Origin: Paenimyroides aestuarii
GTDB taxonomy: Bacteria; Bacteroidota; Bacteroidia; Flavobacteriales; Flavobacteriaceae
Reading direction: 5' to 3'
NCBI RefSeq assembly: GCF_024628805.1
Contig: NZ_CP102382.1
Span: forward strand, 620,001-684,000
Length of the DNA stretch: 64,000 nt
The notes below the pieces were generated by a model. That model had not been told where the DNA came from, did no database searches, and saw only the letters and a program-made list of their open reading frames with translations. This document shows, piece by piece, positions 8,913-17,399 of this stretch; the stretch's first letter is position 1, and each line of letters opens with the position of its first letter. Position numbers and translations under genes: made by a program.

Positions 8913-9535
8913 TGAACTATTTCCTTCCTTTTTTCACTGGTCTTGGTGCATCGATACTTGGAACACTGCTTCCGGGTATTTTGAATGCCACAGTAGTGAA
9001 AATTTCTAAAAAGGAAGGAATGAAACACGCATATAGTTTTATTGCAGGCACATTGATTGTAATTGCATTGCAAACCTATTTGGCGGTATTTTTTGCTAAA
9101 ATAATCGACCGCAGTGCATTTATCACTAATATGCTCCGCGAAATTGGTTTTGTGGTATTTTTAATCTTAACCATCTATTTTTTTGCAACCAAACCCAAAA
9201 AAAAATTAAAAAGCGAAGTAACCATAAAAGGAAAAAGTAAACGCTTCAGTCAAGGAATGTTGCTTGCTTTGATTAATGTGTTTCCTATATTTTATTATGT
9301 TTTTATAACCATCACGGCGATTAATAATAACTTTTACAGCATAAACTATATCAGCAATATTTTGTTGACCATCGGCGTGTTGCTAGGAACGCTTCTTTCG
9401 TTTACTTTCTACATAAAACTATTTAAAAACACGGTAGTTGAAGAAAGTTTTGTGTTGAAAAATATCAATAAAATATTAGGATTCATCACCGGCATTATCA
9501 CTGTTATTAATCTGTGTAAACTGTTTTATAAATAA
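8912..9535 (+). CDS. LysE/RhtB-like membrane protein
   Basis: 207 aa, about six predicted transmembrane segments (about 5-25, 43-66, 73-93, 113-137, 147-170, 183-204). The N-terminal FTGLGASILGTLLPGILNAT resembles the conserved first helix of LysE-type amino-acid exporters, and the length (about 200 aa) fits. A positively charged loop lies after the third segment. Efflux of an amino acid or other small metabolite is plausible; the substrate is unknown. Coupled to trmB upstream and the alkyltransferase-like gene downstream by TAATG overlaps. Confidence 0.7.
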   Translation: MNYFLPFFTGLGASILGTLLPGILNATVVKISKKEGMKHAYSFIAGTLIVIALQTYLAVFFAKIIDRSAFITNMLREIGFVVFLILTIYFFATKPKKKLKSEVTIKGKSKRFSQGMLLALINVFPIFYYVFITITAINNNFYSINYISNILLTIGVLLGTLLSFTFYIKLFKNTVVEESFVLKNINKILGFITGIITVINLCKLFYK

Positions 9536-9846
9536 TGGAAAAAGATTTTTTTCAGCGGGTTTATGAGGTTGTAAAGCAGATTCCCTATGGGAAAATTACT
9601 ACTTACGGAGCGATTGCCAAAAAGATTGGCGCACCCAAATCGGCTCGAATGGTGGGGTATGCCCTAAATGTATCTGGCATGCAGGAAGATGTACCAGCAC
9701 ATCGAGTGGTAAACCGCAAAGGATTGCTAACAGGTAAACATCATTTTCAAGGAACTAATTTAATGCAGCAGTTGCTAGAAAATGAAGGTGTAAAAATTAA
9801 AGAAAACACGGTTCAAAATTTTAAGGAATATTTTTGGGAGCCTTAA
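9535..9846 (+). CDS. Alkyltransferase-like (ATL) DNA-binding protein, active-site Cys replaced by Ala
   Basis: 103 aa, the size of the C-terminal DNA-binding domain of O6-alkylguanine-DNA alkyltransferase. The helix-turn-helix and Arg finger region are present (ITTYGAIAKKIGAPKSARMV), but the family's PCHRV active site reads PAHRV (Ala55), so it cannot accept an alkyl group. ATL proteins bind O6-alkylguanine, flip the base and hand the lesion to nucleotide excision repair; that is the likely role. Coupled to the upstream LysE-like gene by a one-base overlap. Confidence 0.88.
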   Translation: MEKDFFQRVYEVVKQIPYGKITTYGAIAKKIGAPKSARMVGYALNVSGMQEDVPAHRVVNRKGLLTGKHHFQGTNLMQQLLENEGVKIKENTVQNFKEYFWEP

Positions 9847-9868
9847 AAGAAATATATTTCTAACAAAT

Positions 9869-9901
9869 AACTCCGTCAGAGTTTTGAACTCTGACGGAGT
9901 T
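9869..9901. terminator. 15-bp perfect hairpin between convergent genes
   Basis: The inverted repeat (arms 9869-9883 and 9887-9901, core CTCCGTCAGAG) has a 3-nt loop. It lies between the convergent ATL and tpx genes. It is GC-richer than its surroundings and probably terminates both transcripts, although T runs are weak. Confidence 0.75.
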
Positions 9902-9921
9902 ATCATTAAAAAAAATAATTA

Positions 9922-10422
9922 TTACTTCAACGCATTAATTGCATGGTTGTAATCCGGTTCTTGCGTAATTTCAGGAACTTGTTCGTTGTAAACCACTTTT
10001 CCTTCTGGGTTAATTACCACAACAGCTCTGCTCATCAAGCCGTTTAAAGGGCCATCGGTCATTTTAACGCCGTAAGCATTCATGAAATCATCGCTTTTAA
10101 AATCCGATAAAGTTTCTACATTGTTTAATCCTTCTGCTGCGCAAAAACGGTTCAATGCAAATGGTAAATCTTTCGAAATACACAAAACAACCGTATTGTC
10201 AACAGCCGAAACTTCTTTGTTGAACGTGCGAACCGATTGTGCACAAACACCTGTATCAACACTTGGAAAAATATTTAAAACCACATTTTTTCCTTTGTAA
10301 TCACTCAATGATTTTTCAGATAAATCTGTACTTGTTAATTTAAAATCGGGTGCGGTTGCCCCTACTTCAGGTAAATTTCCTGCGGTATGAATTTGGTTGC
10401 CTTTAAATGTTATCTGTGCCAT
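9922..10422 (-). CDS. tpx: Thiol peroxidase (Tpx-type peroxiredoxin)
   Basis: 166 aa, full length for the family. Peroxidatic Cys60 lies in PSVDTGVCAQSVRTF and resolving Cys94 in NRFCAAEG, the typical Tpx pair. It reduces hydrogen peroxide and alkyl hydroperoxides in the cytoplasm with thioredoxin as reductant. Monocistronic, convergent with the ATL gene. Confidence 0.93.
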   Translation of the reverse strand: MAQITFKGNQIHTAGNLPEVGATAPDFKLTSTDLSEKSLSDYKGKNVVLNIFPSVDTGVCAQSVRTFNKEVSAVDNTVVLCISKDLPFALNRFCAAEGLNNVETLSDFKSDDFMNAYGVKMTDGPLNGLMSRAVVVINPEGKVVYNEQVPEITQEPDYNHAINALK

Positions 10423-10576
10423 AATTTCAATTTTTGTTTCTATAAAATTACAGCTATTTTTAAATAAAGGCTATAGTGCTTGCAAAACTTTTTGTTTAAT
10501 TAACATCCTTCACCCAGCATCAAACTTCAAACATAATTTATTAAATCATTAACTTTAAAGTATCATAAATTCGTGT

Positions 10577-10584
10577 TATCTTTG
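10577..10584 (+). promoter_or_regulatory. -7 element TATCTTTG upstream of mrp
   Basis: Exact match to the Bacteroidota -7 consensus TAnnTTTG, 67 nt before the mrp ATG. No clear TTTG -33 element is visible. Confidence 0.6.
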
Positions 10585-10651
10585 TAATTTAAAACAATTC
10601 TATATAAGTTGTTTATTTGCAAGTAATTAAACAACCATTAAGATACAAACA

Positions 10652-11779
10652 ATGAAGTTAGACAGAAAAGAAATATTAGCTGCTTTAGAAACTATTTCTG
10701 TTGCAGGCGAAGGTAAAAATATGGTAGAAAGCGGCGCGGTACAAAACGTAATGACTTTTGGCGACGAAGTGGTGGTTGATATAACCCTGCACACGCCGGC
10801 ATTGCATATTAAGAAACGTGCCGAAGTGGACATTATGAAAGTAATTCACGAAAAAATCTACGATAAAGCCAAAATTAAAGTAAATATTAAGGTTGAAACT
10901 CCGGAAAAACCTGAAATCAAAGGAAAATCAATACCGGGAATCAGCAATATCATCGCGGTGTCATCGGGTAAAGGTGGCGTAGGAAAATCAACCATTACAG
11001 CTAATTTAGCAGTTACTTTGGCTAATATGGGTTTTAAAGTTGGTGTTTTGGATGCCGATATTTACGGGCCATCAATGCCGATTATGTTTGATGTGGAGAA
11101 ATCGAAACCTATTTCGGTTGATGTAAACGGAAAATCGAAAATGAAACCTATTTTAAGTTATGGTGTGGAGTTGTTATCAATCGGCTTTTTCACAAGTCCT
11201 GACCAAGCAGTAATTTGGCGCGGACCAATGGCTTCTAAAGCATTAAACCAAATGATTTTTGATGCAGATTGGGGCGAATTAGATTTTCTTTTATTAGATT
11301 TACCACCAGGAACGGGCGATATTCACTTGTCACTAATGCAATCGTTGCCAATTACCGGTGCAGTTGTGGTAAGCACACCGCAAGCAGTTGCATTGGCAGA
11401 TGCAAAAAAAGGAGTATCTATGTTTATGGCGGAAAGCATCAATGTACCTGTTTTAGGTATTATTGAAAACATGGCCTATTTTACGCCAGAAGAATTACCT
11501 GAAAACAAATATTACATTTTTGGGCAAGAAGGTGCAAAAAACTTAGCTTCTGATTTAGAAGTTCCGTTTTTGGGCGAAGTGCCTATTGTGCAAAGCATAC
11601 GCGAAGCAGGTGACTACGGTCGTCCGGCGGCATTGCAGAACCAATCAATCGTTGCTGATGCTTTTGTAGAAATTGCACGCAATGTGGTATCGCAAACCGT
11701 TTTAAGAAATGAATCGCTTCCACCAACCGAAGCAATTAAAATTACAACAATGGCAGGTTGTTCTGCTGTAAAAAATTAA
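10652..11779 (+). CDS. mrp: Mrp/ApbC-family Fe-S cluster carrier ATPase
   Basis: 375 aa. N-terminal MIP18/DUF59 domain (about 1-90), then a P-loop ATPase with the deviant Walker A SSGKGGVGKSTITANLA, and the LDADIYGPSMP and LLLDLPPGTGD motifs. It binds and transfers Fe-S clusters. The CxxC pair seen after the ENM motif in E. coli Mrp is absent here (ENMAYFTPEELPENKYYIFG), so cluster binding must use other residues. The NifU-like scaffold gene follows 36 nt downstream, consistent with shared Fe-S assembly. Confidence 0.9.
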   Translation: MKLDRKEILAALETISVAGEGKNMVESGAVQNVMTFGDEVVVDITLHTPALHIKKRAEVDIMKVIHEKIYDKAKIKVNIKVETPEKPEIKGKSIPGISNIIAVSSGKGGVGKSTITANLAVTLANMGFKVGVLDADIYGPSMPIMFDVEKSKPISVDVNGKSKMKPILSYGVELLSIGFFTSPDQAVIWRGPMASKALNQMIFDADWGELDFLLLDLPPGTGDIHLSLMQSLPITGAVVVSTPQAVALADAKKGVSMFMAESINVPVLGIIENMAYFTPEELPENKYYIFGQEGAKNLASDLEVPFLGEVPIVQSIREAGDYGRPAALQNQSIVADAFVEIARNVVSQTVLRNESLPPTEAIKITTMAGCSAVKN

Positions 11780-11815
11780 ATTAACCATCGATTGTTCGAT
11801 ATCAATCTAAAAAAT

Positions 11816-12064
11816 ATGGCTTCAGAAACTATAAAACAGAATGTAGAAAAAGCGTTAGAAGAAATCCGTCCGTTTTTAAAATCAGATGGTGGCGATATAA
11901 CCTTGGTTTCTATTGAAGACGATAAATATGTAAAGGTGCGTTTAGAAGGTGCTTGTACTTCTTGCAAAATCAATCAAATGACTTTGAAAGCGGGCGTGGA
12001 AACGACCATTAAAAAATATGCACCCGAAATTGAAACGGTAGAAAATATTCCCGCCGTTGTTTAA
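11816..12064 (+). CDS. NifU C-terminal-domain Fe-S scaffold protein
   Basis: 82 aa from the ATG at 11816 (MASETIKQNVEKALEEIRPF). An in-frame ATG at 11792 lies only 12 nt after the mrp stop and adds eight residues that do not fit the family. The family Cys pair is present in GACTSCKINQMTLK, where two subunits share a cluster. It works downstream of or together with Mrp in Fe-S delivery. Confidence 0.9.
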   Translation: MASETIKQNVEKALEEIRPFLKSDGGDITLVSIEDDKYVKVRLEGACTSCKINQMTLKAGVETTIKKYAPEIETVENIPAVV

Positions 12065-12153
12065 AAAAAACAAAGACAAAATAGTGGTAAGTAATGATAT
12101 TTATCACTTTTTTTGTGCTTTTAGTTTATTAATTTTATATAAATTTTACTTTT

Positions 12154-13212
12154 ATGATCGAAACAGATATACTGATAATTGGTGCCGGACCCACAGGGCT
12201 TTTTGCTGTGTTCGAAGCCGGATTATTAAAATTACGCTGTCATATTATAGACGGACTACCGCAACCAGGTGGTCAATTAACAGAATTATATCCTAAAAAA
12301 CCTATTTTTGATATTCCTGGTTATCCATCGGTTGGTGCTGCTGAATTAATTGATAATTTAATGGAACAAATTAAGCAGTTTGAACCTGGTTTTACCTTAA
12401 ACGAAGTTGCCGAAAATATCGAAAAACTAGAAGACGGCACTTTTATTGTTACCACCAACAAAGGAACACAACATCATGCCAAAGCAGTAGCAATTGCTGG
12501 CGGTTTGGGCAGTTTTGAACCACGAAAACCAGTTATTGAAGGATTGAATTTCTATGAAGATAAAGGTGTGGAGTATTTTGTGAAAAACCCGGAACAATTT
12601 AGAGGTAAAAACATTGTGATAAGCGGCGGCGGCGATTCTGCTTTGGATTGGAGTATTTTTTTAAGCGATGTAGCTAAAAGCGTGACATTGGTTCACAGAC
12701 GAAACGAATTTCGTGGTGCTTTAGATTCGGTTGAAAAAGTACAGGAATTAAAACATCAGGGAAAAATCAATTTGATAACACCAGCAGAAGTAACCGAAAT
12801 TCATGGCAATGAGCATGTAGAAGCGGTAACGCTGTCTTTCAATGGTGGATCATCTTCCCAAACCATTAAAACCGATTATTTTATTCCGTTGTTTGGTTTA
12901 ACGCCAAAATTGGGCCCTATTGCAAACTGGGGATTAGAAATCGAAAAAAATGCCATTAAAGTAAACAATGCCTTAGATTATCAAACCAATATAGAAGGTA
13001 TTTATGCCATTGGCGACATCAATACCTATCCGGGTAAATTAAAATTGATTTTATGCGGATTTCACGAAGCCACTTTAATGTGCCAAAGTGTGTATAACCG
13101 AATAAATCCCGGGAAAAAATATGTGTTGAAATACACTACGGTTTCCGGAATCGACGGTTTTGATGGAACACGAAAAGAAGCCGAAAAAGCAGTAGTAAAA
13201 GCGATTGATTAA
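12154..13212 (+). CDS. Ferredoxin--NADP reductase, thioredoxin-reductase-like type
   Basis: 352 aa. FAD-binding GxGxxG (IIGAGPTGLFAVFEAGLL), the GLPQPGGQL stretch typical of this FNR class, an NAD(P)H-binding motif (VISGGGDSALDWSIFL) and a C-terminal FAD contact (YAIGDINTYPGK). The CxxC of true thioredoxin reductases is missing, as expected for this FNR subfamily. It transfers electrons between NADPH and ferredoxin; the ferredoxin at 16464-16799 is a possible partner. Confidence 0.9.
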   Translation: MIETDILIIGAGPTGLFAVFEAGLLKLRCHIIDGLPQPGGQLTELYPKKPIFDIPGYPSVGAAELIDNLMEQIKQFEPGFTLNEVAENIEKLEDGTFIVTTNKGTQHHAKAVAIAGGLGSFEPRKPVIEGLNFYEDKGVEYFVKNPEQFRGKNIVISGGGDSALDWSIFLSDVAKSVTLVHRRNEFRGALDSVEKVQELKHQGKINLITPAEVTEIHGNEHVEAVTLSFNGGSSSQTIKTDYFIPLFGLTPKLGPIANWGLEIEKNAIKVNNALDYQTNIEGIYAIGDINTYPGKLKLILCGFHEATLMCQSVYNRINPGKKYVLKYTTVSGIDGFDGTRKEAEKAVVKAID

Positions 13213-13231
13213 TCCATCTAAATAAAAAGTA

Positions 13232-13265
13232 AAAGAGTATGTTCAAAAAGCATACTCTTTTTTTG
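13232..13265 (+). terminator. Terminator after the ferredoxin reductase gene
   Basis: The 10-bp stem AAAGAGTATG/CATACTCTTT with a 9-nt loop is followed by a T run. Confidence 0.88.
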
Positions 13266-13307
13266 TAACATTCCGTAAAAAACACTACTTACTAAATAAA
13301 AAGCAGT

Positions 13308-14771
13308 ATGACATTTAAACAACTTGCTGGCTTGGAATGGAAAGCCACGATTCGAAAAGGAGCGGTTACACAACGTGTTTTAATGGCATTGGGTAAAGGT
13401 TATTTCGGACTTTTCTATTTGGTAATTATGACAAGCATGGTTGCTGGATTGTTTAAACTAGCCGAAGAGGAAGGATTGGATCCGTTTCAAGGTTTTTTTA
13501 AATATGCCATTTATTTGTGGTTGGGCGATCTGGTAATTCGTTATTTCTTTCAAAAAATGCCAACCACTTTGGTAAAACCCTTGCTGATACAAAATATTCG
13601 CAAAAAAACGATTGTTAGTTATTGTTTAACCAAATCGGCTGTATCATTCTTTAACTTTGTGAATCTGTGTATGGGTATTGCGTTGTTTTTAATGTTGGCG
13701 TTTGATTATGAAATAGGTGTTACAAATAGCATTTTATTTGCATTATCGTTCACGGTTTTCTTTTGGGCAAACAACTTTTTGGTGCAACTTTTAAACCATG
13801 TAAACAAATTCGCCTTGCCGTTTTTAGTGCTTTTTGCAGCTGTTTTAGCATTAGATTATTTTAAATATGTAGAAGTAACGGCATACACCAAATATTTCTT
13901 TGAAGCCATTTACAATTATCCATTTTTGTTGGCAGTGATGGTTGTTTATTTATTGGCTTTACTCGTTGCATGTTATCGTTTTTACTTCAAAAATTTATCG
14001 TTAGATAGCGCCGTTGTTGTTAAAAAAGAAACTTACACTTATTACGAATTAAATTTTTTAAACCGATTTGGCAAGTTGGCTCCGTTCTTAAAAACCGATA
14101 TAAAACTGCTCACCCGCAACAAACGCACCCGAACTGTATTGCTTATGAGTGGCGTGTTTTTATTATACGGATTATTGTTTTTCACCATGGACATGTATAA
14201 AGGCAGTAGCTTTTTCATCATATTGGCTTCCATCATGATTACGGGCGGTTTTATGATGCTTTTCGGGCAATCTGTACCAAGTTGGGACAGTAGCTATTTC
14301 CCGTTAATGATGACACAAAATGTTCCCTACCGTCAATATCTAGAATCAAAATGGTTAATTATGGTTTTGGGTACCTTAATTTCCACTATTTTGGCAAGTT
14401 TCTACTTATTTTTTGGGTTGCAAACCTATTTGATTATTGTGGCAGTGGGTTGCTATAACATTGGTTGGAACTGTTATATGTCGCTCATCACCGGCGCATT
14501 TGTACGTACTAAAATCGATTTATCAAGTAATAAAAATGCCTTTGGCGATTCAAAAGCCTTTAATGTTCAAACATTGCTTTTAAGTATTCCAACAATTGCA
14601 GTTCCTATGGTGTTGTATTTGCTACTAACCAGTTTACTATCGTTCAATATGGCAATTATTGCTTTTATAATCATTGGTTTAATTGGTGTATTGTTGAAAA
14701 AAACAATGTTTAATTTGATAGAAAATCTTTATAAATCACAAAAATACAAAACCATACAAGCATATAAATAG
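13308..14771 (+). CDS. DUF5687-family ABC transporter permease-like protein
   Basis: 487 aa integral membrane protein with about ten to twelve hydrophobic segments. It begins MTFKQLAGLEWKATIRKG, as is typical of this Bacteroidota family, and has a soluble stretch near residues 235-270 (LNRFGKLAPFLKTDIKLLTR) resembling the coupling region of ABC-2-type permeases. The ATP-binding gene starts 3 nt after its stop, so the two form an exporter. The substrate is unknown. Confidence 0.8.
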   Translation: MTFKQLAGLEWKATIRKGAVTQRVLMALGKGYFGLFYLVIMTSMVAGLFKLAEEEGLDPFQGFFKYAIYLWLGDLVIRYFFQKMPTTLVKPLLIQNIRKKTIVSYCLTKSAVSFFNFVNLCMGIALFLMLAFDYEIGVTNSILFALSFTVFFWANNFLVQLLNHVNKFALPFLVLFAAVLALDYFKYVEVTAYTKYFFEAIYNYPFLLAVMVVYLLALLVACYRFYFKNLSLDSAVVVKKETYTYYELNFLNRFGKLAPFLKTDIKLLTRNKRTRTVLLMSGVFLLYGLLFFTMDMYKGSSFFIILASIMITGGFMMLFGQSVPSWDSSYFPLMMTQNVPYRQYLESKWLIMVLGTLISTILASFYLFFGLQTYLIIVAVGCYNIGWNCYMSLITGAFVRTKIDLSSNKNAFGDSKAFNVQTLLLSIPTIAVPMVLYLLLTSLLSFNMAIIAFIIIGLIGVLLKKTMFNLIENLYKSQKYKTIQAYK

Positions 14772-14773
14772 TT

Positions 14774-15475
14774 ATGATACAAGTAGATAAATTACGAAAA
14801 ACCTACGGTGGTACTACCGTTTTAAATATAGAAGAATTACAGATTCCCATGGGGCAAAGTTTTGGTTTGGTAGGAAACAATGGCGCGGGAAAAACCACTT
14901 TTTTTAGTTTACTGCTCGATTTAATTGAACCATCGCAAGGTTTTATTAAGAACAACGAAGTAATTGTGAACAAAAACGAAAATTGGAAAGCTTTTACCAC
15001 TGCGTTTTTAGACGACAGTTTTTTAATTGGATACCTTACCTGCGAAGAATATTTTTATTTTTTAGGAGAATTGCGCAACCAAACCAAAGAGCAAGTCGAT
15101 GCTTTCTTGGTTACATATGCCGATTTTTTTAACGATGAAATTTTGGGTAAAAACAAATACATCCGCGATCTTTCTAAAGGAAATCAAAAGAAAGTTGGAA
15201 TCATTGGAACATTAATTGGCAATCCTAAAGTGATTATTTTAGATGAACCGTTCGCTAATTTGGATCCCACTACACAAATTCGTTTAAAAAAGATTTTACG
15301 AAATATTGCCGATACCCAACAAACAACTTTATTGGTTTCAAGCCACGATTTGAATCATACTTTTGAAATTTCAGACAGAATTGTTTGTTTTGAACGCGGA
15401 AACATCATTAAAGATATTCACACAAAAGAGTATTCGTATGAAGAATTAACAGCGTTTTTTGATGTGGTTGTTTAA
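14774..15475 (+). CDS. ABC transporter ATP-binding protein
   Basis: 233 aa with Walker A (GLVGNNGAGKTTFF), ABC signature (LSKGNQKKVGI), Walker B (KVIILDEPFANLDP) and switch His (VSSHDLNHTFE). It energises the DUF5687 permease encoded 3 nt upstream. Confidence 0.92.
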   Translation: MIQVDKLRKTYGGTTVLNIEELQIPMGQSFGLVGNNGAGKTTFFSLLLDLIEPSQGFIKNNEVIVNKNENWKAFTTAFLDDSFLIGYLTCEEYFYFLGELRNQTKEQVDAFLVTYADFFNDEILGKNKYIRDLSKGNQKKVGIIGTLIGNPKVIILDEPFANLDPTTQIRLKKILRNIADTQQTTLLVSSHDLNHTFEISDRIVCFERGNIIKDIHTKEYSYEELTAFFDVVV

Positions 15476-15534
15476 TTTACTTTAAATGTAGATTCATACT
15501 GCAAATTTTCAAGAACCTTATAGGTATCAATATA

Positions 15535-15565
15535 AAAAACGAGCTCTATAAAAGCTCGTTTTTCT
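15535..15565. terminator. Bidirectional terminator between convergent genes
   Basis: The stem AACGAGCT/AGCTCGTT (15538-15545 and 15553-15560) with a 7-nt loop is flanked by an A run on the left and a T run on the right. It serves the ABC operon (+) and the AIM24-like gene (-). Confidence 0.85.
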
Positions 15566-15566
15566 A

Positions 15567-16361
15567 TTAATTATCGCCGTCTAGCAATCTACCTAAACCA
15601 CCTAAAATACTTCCTTCTCCCTGCGATTTACCACCAGCGCTTGGAGCATGGGCAATGATTCTATCGGCTAACCTGCTAAAAGGCAACGACTGCACATACA
15701 CAGTACCTGGTCCTTGAAGGGTTGCAAAGAACAATCCTTCTCCGCCAAAAATACTGTTTTTAATACCGCCCACAAATTGTATATCGTAAGTAACACTGCT
15801 GGTAAAACCAACAATACAACCTGTATCTACTTTTAAAACTTCGCCCGGTTGTAATATTTTTTTATGCAATGTACCGCCAGCGTGTATAAAAGCTAAACCA
15901 TCTCCCTCTAATTTCTGCATGATAAATCCTTCACCACCAAAAAGTCCTGTTCCAATTTTACGGTTGAATTCAATTCCTACCGAAACACCCTTTGCAGCAC
16001 ACAAGAATGCATCTTTTTGACAGATAAACTTTCCATTGGTGGTGCGCAAATCCAAAGCAATGATCTTACCGGGATAAGGCGATGCAAATGACACCTTTTT
16101 TTTACCGTAATTGACATTTGTAAAAGTTGTCATAAACAAACCTTCACCCGTAACCCAACGCTTACCTGCATTTAACACTTTTCCAAACAAACCACCTTGT
16201 TGCTGGCTGCCATCACCAAAAATGGTTTCCATTTTAATACCGTCATCCATCATCATAAAACTGCCTGCTTCAGCAACAACGGTTTCTTGTGGGTCTAACT
16301 CAATCTCTACAAATTGCATTTCTTCCCCAAAAATCTCATAATCTATTTCGTGTGCATTCAT
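15567..16361 (-). CDS. TIGR00266/AIM24-family protein
   Basis: 264 aa, mainly beta strands with many Gly-rich turns ([51 protein letters not shown]), the repeated pseudo-symmetric beta-barrel pattern of the AIM24/TIGR00266 family. No signal peptide. Function in bacteria is not well defined. It ends in a low-complexity Gly/Ser tail ([17 protein letters not shown]). Divergent from the ferredoxin gene. Confidence 0.85.
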   Translation of the reverse strand: MNAHEIDYEIFGEEMQFVEIELDPQETVVAEAGSFMMMDDGIKMETIFGDGSQQQGGLFGKVLNAGKRWVTGEGLFMTTFTNVNYGKKKVSFASPYPGKIIALDLRTTNGKFICQKDAFLCAAKGVSVGIEFNRKIGTGLFGGEGFIMQKLEGDGLAFIHAGGTLHKKILQPGEVLKVDTGCIVGFTSSVTYDIQFVGGIKNSIFGGEGLFFATLQGPGTVYVQSLPFSRLADRIIAHAPSAGGKSQGEGSILGGLGRLLDGDN

Positions 16362-16442
16362 TTTTTAATTGTTTTTATAATTAGTATTGGTTTGTACATT
16401 AATGTTACATTACATACTGAATAGCTGTGGTTTTTTATTAGT

Positions 16443-16450
16443 ATCTTTGC
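16443..16450 (+). promoter_or_regulatory. -7 element TATCTTTG of the ferredoxin gene
   Basis: Exact TAnnTTTG match. Transcription should start about 5-7 nt downstream, right at the first possible ATG (16455), which favours the ATG at 16464 as the start of translation. Confidence 0.7.
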
Positions 16451-16463
16451 AAAAATGCAGATT

Positions 16464-16799
16464 ATGAACGATATTAAAATAACAATAATAGACAGAACAG
16501 GCAACGAGCATATTGTAGACGCACCTACCGATATGAATATGAACATAATGGAACTGGTGCGTGCTTACGAATTAGCCGAAGAAGGAACCATTGGTATTTG
16601 TGGCGGTATGGCAATGTGTGCCTCGTGTCAATGCTACGTTTTAAACGAAGAAGAGGTAAATTTACCCGAAAAAAATCCAGACGAAGAAGCCATGTTGTGG
16701 GAAGCTTTTAATGTGAAAGAAAACAGCCGGCTAGGTTGCCAAATTGGTATTTCACCTGAAATTGAAGGCTTACGAATTGAATTGGCACCAGAAAGTTAA
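16464..16799 (+). CDS. 2Fe-2S ferredoxin, adrenodoxin/Isc type
   Basis: 111 aa from the ATG at 16464 (another ATG three codons upstream sits on the expected transcription start). Cluster ligands are visible: Cys in GICGGMAMCASCQCYV and the distal Cys in RLGCQIGI, with the C-x5-C-x2-C spacing of the vertebrate-type/ISC ferredoxins. An electron carrier for Fe-S assembly or a P450/oxidoreductase; the FNR at 12154 could reduce it. Confidence 0.9.
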   Translation: MNDIKITIIDRTGNEHIVDAPTDMNMNIMELVRAYELAEEGTIGICGGMAMCASCQCYVLNEEEVNLPEKNPDEEAMLWEAFNVKENSRLGCQIGISPEIEGLRIELAPES

Positions 16800-16907
16800 T
16801 AAATGTTTAAAGAAAAACGAATCACTTTTCATAAATAATTTGTACCTTTAAGCAAATTTGAATGAATTTATTGAATGCATAGATTTATTTTATTGGATTA
16901 TTTTAGT

Positions 16908-16940
16908 GAAAAACGAGGTGTATGCTTCGTTTTTCCTTTT
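16908..16940 (+). terminator. Terminator-like hairpin in the 16.8-17.0 kb gap
   Basis: The 9-bp stem GAAAAACGA/TCGTTTTTC (16908-16916 and 16927-16935) is followed by CTTTT. It is about 110 nt after the ferredoxin stop; nothing else is seen in the gap 16800-16985. Confidence 0.65.
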
Positions 16941-16985
16941 ATAAAACTATTTGCAATGCTGCGTAATTTCAAACAAATATTTATT

Positions 16986-16993
16986 TAATTTTG
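16986..16993 (+). promoter_or_regulatory. -7 element TAATTTTG
   Basis: TAnnTTTG match 20 nt before the ATG of the small membrane protein at 17014. Confidence 0.6.
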
Positions 16994-17013
16994 CTTGTTC
17001 TTAATCATTTTTT

Positions 17014-17337
17014 ATGAAAGCTTTATTAAATGTTATAAAGTGGTTATTGCTGGCACTAACCGTATTGTTGTTGGCATATATTTGTGGAATTACTTTTTTT
17101 CACGACATCGTTTTTTACATGAACGAAAAGTATAAAATTTACCTAATTATTCAGTTAGTACATTTAGCCGCATCATTGTCTGCACTATTTGTAATTTGGA
17201 GCAGCGAACTGTTCGACCGTTGGAAAAAGATCGACCAAACATTATTAGTGGTGTTTTTATCCATTTTTGGATTGTGGATTTGGTATGCAAAATACCGCAA
17301 AGTTTATCTTCAGCAGGAGGAAGATAAGCTGTTTTAA
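17014..17337 (+). CDS. Small membrane protein of unknown function
   Basis: 107 aa with three hydrophobic helices (about 8-29, 44-65, 76-95) and a charged C-terminal tail (KYRKVYLQQEEDKLF). No recognised family. It has its own promoter element and a terminator directly after it (17355-17379), so it is a single-gene unit. Confidence 0.7.
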   Translation: MKALLNVIKWLLLALTVLLLAYICGITFFHDIVFYMNEKYKIYLIIQLVHLAASLSALFVIWSSELFDRWKKIDQTLLVVFLSIFGLWIWYAKYRKVYLQQEEDKLF

Positions 17338-17354
17338 ATTATACTAAAAACAAT

Positions 17355-17379
17355 AAATCCCGAACTATATTCGGGATTT
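17355..17379. terminator. Bidirectional terminator between convergent genes
   Basis: The 10-bp stem AAATCCCGAA/TTCGGGATTT has a 5-nt loop. It lies between the small membrane protein gene (+) and the acyl-CoA dehydrogenase gene (-). Confidence 0.85.
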
Positions 17380-17399
17380 CTCATCTATAAAATCTAATC

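Noticed and set aside
12057..12296. 79-codon reading frame overlapping the ferredoxin reductase start
   Set aside because: No recognisable domain and overlaps a strongly supported gene in another frame.
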